NCBI GenBank assembly: GCA_964522605.1
Contig: CAZFWV010000275.1
Coordinates: forward strand, 1-9,249
Reading direction: 5' to 3'
DNA length: 9,249 nt
Source: CAVZLD01 sp964522605
Lineage (GTDB): Bacteria > Planctomycetota > Planctomycetia > Pirellulales > Pirellulaceae
The translations under genes were made by a program, and so were the position numbers. The notes beneath the pieces were generated by a model. That model saw only the letters and a program-made list of their open reading frames with translations. It made no database searches and was not told the origin of the DNA. Shown piece by piece: positions 5,886-9,249 of the stretch (positions are counted from its first letter, which is position 1; each line of letters starts with the position of its first letter).

Positions 5886-8800
5886 ATGACCACTTTGTTC
5901 TACCGTAATCGTCGTCTGCTCGTCCTGTTCATCGCGCTGCTCGTCGTCTCGGGACTCTCGGCGCTTTACACGCTGCCGCGGATGGAGGATCCACTGCTGA
6001 ACGAGCGGGCGGCTAACGTCAACACGCTCTTCCCAGGTGCCGATGCTCAGCGCGTGGAAGCTCTCGTGACGGAAAAGCTTGAGGACGAGCTGCGTGAGAT
6101 TGAAGAGATCAAAGAAATTCGTTCCAACAGTCGCTCCGGTGTTTCATCGATCAGCGTCGAGTTGCACGACGATATTGTGGATGTCGATCCGGTCTGGTCG
6201 CGCGTGCGAGACAAGTTGAATGACGCAACGACCAAGCTGCCTGCCGGTGCCATGGAGCCGGAGTTTGAGCAACTGGATATTCAGGCCTATGCTCTGATCG
6301 TGGCACTCACTTGGGACCTGGACTCGTCACCCAACTACGCGGTGCTTCGTCGTTGGGCGAAAGAGCTGGAGGACGTATTGCGTTCGATTCCGGGGACGGA
6401 AGAGGTGCAACTGTATGGGGATCCTCGCGAAGAAATCCGTGTCGAAATCGAACCGGCTCGTCTGGCGGCACTCCAACTCACGGTCCAGCAGGTTGCGCAG
6501 CAGTTGGCGGCCAGTGACGCGAAGATTGCTGCGGGCCAGGTGCGGAGTGAGCGATCGGATCTGATGTTGGACGTCGACACGCAACTTGATGGTCTGACGC
6601 GAGTCGGTTCGACGCCGATTCGGTTTGGAACGGAGGGCGAGTTCGTTCAGTTGCAGGATTTGGCTTCCATCGAACGGGGTATTGCCGATCCTCCCGGCAG
6701 TCTCAGTCTGATTGATGGTCGTTCATCGATCGCCTTGGGAGTCCTGCTGCGTTCGACGACTCGCTTGGATCGTTGGTCGCGACAAGCATCAATCGCGATC
6801 CAGAACTTCGAGCACCAGTTACCGACCGGCCTAGGAATCCATCGCGTCTTTGAGCAGAACCCGTATGTGCAGGCACGACTGGGTGGTTTGCTGCTCAATC
6901 TGACGCAGGGCGCGGCTGCCGTAACGGTTGTGATCCTAGTGCTGATGGGCTGGCGCAGCGCACTCGTCGTCGCCGCAGCGCTGCCCCTGTCTGGATTCAT
7001 GGTCTTGAGCGGATTGCGATTTCTGCAGATTCCGATTCATCAAATGTCGGTCACCGGCCTAATCATCGCTCTCGGTCTGTTGATTGACAATGCGATCGTC
7101 ATCGTCGACGAAGTGAAGCATCGGCTGGACAGTGGGCAGCCGCCTGCTACGGCCATCTCGGAGAGCGTCCGGCGGTTGTTCGTTCCCCTGCTCGGTTCAA
7201 CGCTCACGACGGCATTGGCTTTCGGGCCGATTGCGCTGATGCCGGGCGCTGCGGGGGAGTTTGTCGCCGCGATCGCCGTGAGCGTGATCTTGGCGATTTT
7301 CAGCAGTCTGCTCTTGTCGATGACGGTGCTGCCGACGCTGGCAGGAATCCTTGAGCACGGTCGTGAGGCGAATCCAGCAGCCGCGCGTGGGGAAAGATGG
7401 TGGCGCACGGGTATCCGTATTCCTCGATTATCACAATTCTATCGAAATTCGCTCGATGTGCTGTTTCGGCGTCCGGCGTGGGGGATTCTGTTGGGGTTCT
7501 GTCTTCCGTTGCTGGGCTTTCTGATGGCCTCGCGCTTGCCGGAGCAATTCTTCCCGCCGGCCGAGCGTGATCAGATTCAGGTCGAGCTGGAGCTGTCTCC
7601 CCAGGCATCGCTGACGGAAACCTTGCTCACTACGCAACAGATCCGGCAATTCATCGTGCAACGGGACGAGGTGCGCAATGTGCATTGGTTCTTAGGCGAA
7701 AGTGCTCCTTCTTTTTACTACAATGTGATTCCCCGTCGAAAAGCAACTCCGCGGTATGCACAAGCTCTCGTGCAACTTGAATCGGATGACGGCGTTCGTG
7801 AATTGATCCAGCAACTGCAGCAGGATCTGGATCGGCAGTTTCCCCAAGCCCGTGTCCTGGTGCGTCAATTGGAGCAGGGCCCTCCGTTCAATGCGCCGAT
7901 CGAAGTTCGTTTGTTCGGCCCGGACCTGCAGCGATTGCAGGAGTTGGGCGAGCAGGTAAGCGCCGCACTCGCTCGGACGCCTGAGGTCATCCACGTACGC
8001 TCGGAGATGTCGGAGGCTCTACCGAAACTCGCTGTGTGTGTCGATGAGGAGCGAGCGCGGTTGGCTGGCTTGGATCACCAGGCGATCGCCCAGCAATTGA
8101 ATTCCACGCTCGAAGGTGTCCTGGGTGGTTCAGTACTTGAGTCGACGGAGGAACTGCCGGTGCGCGTCCGTGTGTCGAACGCATACCGGGGTGAAGTATC
8201 CAACATTGAGGCGTTGGATTTGGTTGGTGCAGGAGGAGAGCCCGCGTCGGTCGCTGCCGGACAATTGACCGGCATTCCGCTCTCGGCACTTGCAGACATC
8301 GAGTTACAGGCGGAGGAAGCGGGAATCCCGCACTTCAACGGTCGGCGGATGAACGAAGTCCAAGGGTTTATCACCGCCGGTGTCTTGCCGGCGGAAGTGT
8401 TAGCTGATTTTCGTCATCGACTCGAGATGGCCGGCTTTACGCTGCCGCTCGGTTATGAACTCGACTTCGGTGGTGAAAAGAAGGGTCGCAATGAAGCGAT
8501 CGAAAATCTGATGGCGAACACGGGAGTCTTACTCATCTTGATGGTCGCTTCACTCGTGCTGTCCTTGAGTTCGTTTCGCCTCGCCGGGATCATCGGCACC
8601 GTTGCTGTGATGTCCGTTGGGATTGGATTAGGCTGTTTGTGGATCTTCGGTTTTCCATTCGGCTTCATGGCGGTGATTGGAACGATGGGGCTGATGGGAG
8701 TTGCGATCAACGATTCGATCGTCGTGCTGTCGAGCATCCAAGAGAATCCGCGCGCCGCCGAGGGAGATCCGCAAGCCGTAGCCGATGTCGTGCTTCGCGC

Positions 8801-9032
8801 CACACGACACGTGATCGGCACGACCCTCACCACGATGGTCGGCTTCCTGCCGCTTGTTCTCGCGGGTGGTCAGTTCTGGCCGCCCCTGGCGATTACGATT
8901 GCCGCCGGCGTCGCCGGCTCAACACTGCTGGCCCTCTACTATGTGCCTTCCGCGCATCTGCTGTTGCATGCCTGGAAGGCGCAGCCGGAATGGCGAGAGA
9001 GTCCCGAATTGACACCCGCACGAGCATTTTGA
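5886..9032 (+). CDS. RND-family efflux transporter, inner-membrane permease subunit
   Basis: A 1048-residue protein, the normal length for an AcrB-type pump. It should form a trimer driven by the proton gradient and export substrates through the adaptor and an outer-membrane channel. TM1 lies at about 9-30, followed by a large periplasmic loop, TM2-6 (about 338-490), TM7 (about 530-550), a second periplasmic loop and TM8-12 (about 870-1030). TM4 carries GLLIDNAIVIVDE with D401 N402, where AcrB has two Asp. TM10 carries GVAINDSIVV, with N942 where AcrB has its essential Lys; R974 in RATRHVIGTT matches AcrB Arg971. So only one of the classical Asp pair and no TM10 Lys are present, a pattern seen in non-AcrB RND branches. 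Substrates cannot be read from sequence. ATG 5886 fits the family N-terminus (MTTLFYRNRRLL). No TolC-type gene follows within the window. Confidence 0.95.
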   Translation: MTTLFYRNRRLLVLFIALLVVSGLSALYTLPRMEDPLLNERAANVNTLFPGADAQRVEALVTEKLEDELREIEEIKEIRSNSRSGVSSISVELHDDIVDVDPVWSRVRDKLNDATTKLPAGAMEPEFEQLDIQAYALIVALTWDLDSSPNYAVLRRWAKELEDVLRSIPGTEEVQLYGDPREEIRVEIEPARLAALQLTVQQVAQQLAASDAKIAAGQVRSERSDLMLDVDTQLDGLTRVGSTPIRFGTEGEFVQLQDLASIERGIADPPGSLSLIDGRSSIALGVLLRSTTRLDRWSRQASIAIQNFEHQLPTGLGIHRVFEQNPYVQARLGGLLLNLTQGAAAVTVVILVLMGWRSALVVAAALPLSGFMVLSGLRFLQIPIHQMSVTGLIIALGLLIDNAIVIVDEVKHRLDSGQPPATAISESVRRLFVPLLGSTLTTALAFGPIALMPGAAGEFVAAIAVSVILAIFSSLLLSMTVLPTLAGILEHGREANPAAARGERWWRTGIRIPRLSQFYRNSLDVLFRRPAWGILLGFCLPLLGFLMASRLPEQFFPPAERDQIQVELELSPQASLTETLLTTQQIRQFIVQRDEVRNVHWFLGESAPSFYYNVIPRRKATPRYAQALVQLESDDGVRELIQQLQQDLDRQFPQARVLVRQLEQGPPFNAPIEVRLFGPDLQRLQELGEQVSAALARTPEVIHVRSEMSEALPKLAVCVDEERARLAGLDHQAIAQQLNSTLEGVLGGSVLESTEELPVRVRVSNAYRGEVSNIEALDLVGAGGEPASVAAGQLTGIPLSALADIELQAEEAGIPHFNGRRMNEVQGFITAGVLPAEVLADFRHRLEMAGFTLPLGYELDFGGEKKGRNEAIENLMANTGVLLILMVASLVLSLSSFRLAGIIGTVAVMSVGIGLGCLWIFGFPFGFMAVIGTMGLMGVAINDSIVVLSSIQENPRAAEGDPQAVADVVLRATRHVIGTTLTTMVGFLPLVLAGGQFWPPLAITIAAGVAGSTLLALYYVPSAHLLLHAWKAQPEWRESPELTPARAF

Positions 9033-9082
9033 AGGAGCGCGATTCGGCGTCTTTCACGTCGGAAACCGTGGAAAGCAATGCA

Positions 9083-9104
9083 CCAAAACCTCGAAGGGTT
9101 TCGG
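9083..9104 (+). terminator. weak candidate transcript-end hairpin after the pump gene
   Basis: ccaaaacc (9083-9090) pairs with ggtttcgg (9097-9104) at 7 of 8 positions around a 6-base loop, 50 bp after the pump stop codon. No T-run follows, so it is at best a non-canonical terminator. Confidence 0.25.
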
Positions 9105-9120
9105 CCTACACGCGCTGATC

Positions 9121-9140
9121 GCATTGCGCGCTCCGCCCTC
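9121..9140 (+). repeat. segment matching the left-edge spacer (57-76)
   Basis: gcattgcgcgctccgccctc here and gcgttgcccgctccgccctc at 57-76 agree at 18 of 20 positions on the same strand. Both lie in spacers. This may be another short intergenic repeat, but the GC-rich composition makes a chance match possible. Confidence 0.35.
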
Positions 9141-9189
9141 TGCACTGCTAACGGTGAAAATGTTGGTCTCTCAGCAAGAAATCGAGCGA

Positions 9190-9249
9190 CCAACGGGAGC
9201 GACCCGTATTCGGGTGCGGAAGCACCCCGTTGGGTTGCGGCCCTGCCGC
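9190..9249. repeat. nested and alternative inverted repeats
   Basis: An outer 8-bp stem (ccaacggg 9190-9197 with cccgttgg 9226-9233) encloses acccg (9202-9206) with cgggt (9211-9215) around tatt. An alternative stem, gggtgc (9212-9217) with gcaccc (9222-9227) around the GNRA-type loop ggaa, would compete with both. A further perfect stem gcggc (9237-9241) with gccgc (9245-9249) follows. It may be a structured leader or end element of the adjoining locus, or an intergenic palindrome cluster; the window edge prevents a decision. Confidence 0.45.

Larger units (their letters stand above)
9033..9249. other. non-coding region after the pump gene
   Basis: No gene is supported in these 217 bases. 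They hold an imperfect hairpin (9083-9104), a segment resembling 57-76 (9121-9140), and nested inverted repeats (9190-9249). The region continues beyond the window. Confidence 0.55.

Overview
The window looks like a chromosomal stretch of a planctomycete, probably Pirellulales-like. This is an inference from moderate-to-high GC, weak or absent Shine-Dalgarno sites at several starts, a planctomycete-style secreted beta-helix protein, long intergenic spacers, and spacers filled with short degenerate repeats. No rRNA, tRNA, CRISPR array, transposase or phage gene was found. All five supported genes lie on the + strand.

Layout: 1-237 is non-coding and repeat-rich (a perfect 10-bp inverted repeat and two copies of a CAGCAACTTAAA-type repeat). 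238-1680 encodes an exported right-handed parallel beta-helix protein. 1681-1884 is a spacer with a 12-bp direct repeat. 1885-3162 encodes a member of the chorismatase (FkbO/Hyg5/XanB2) branch of the RidA-like fold; it keeps the family's C-terminal catalytic Glu and carries the Gly and Cys that I associate with hydroxybenzoate-forming enzymes. 3163-3640 is a long spacer made largely of repeats that have partners elsewhere in the window. 3672-9032 is an efflux locus: a TetR-family repressor, a periplasmic adaptor (HlyD/AcrA type) and an RND inner-membrane pump. No outer-membrane TolC-type gene is visible. 9033-9249 is non-coding, with nested inverted repeats at its end.

How the genes work together: the TetR gene is preceded by an interrupted palindrome, TTTTTTGACG-N4-GTCAA, and the same motif recurs just after the tetR stop codon, at the start of the adaptor gene. 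The simplest reading is that the repressor controls both itself and the pump through two matched operators. The second operator falls inside the adaptor reading frame if translation starts at the well-placed ATG (4375), so either the operator is intragenic or the real start is a downstream TTG (4441 or 4456). The adaptor and pump would form a tripartite drug or metabolite exporter with an outer-membrane factor encoded elsewhere. The chorismatase-like gene is separated from the efflux locus by about 500 bp of repeats, so a functional link (for example export of a hydroxybenzoate-derived product) is only a hypothesis.

The points most worth following are the twin operators, the chorismatase-like enzyme, and the dispersed repeats shared between spacers, one of which sits between the adaptor and pump genes.
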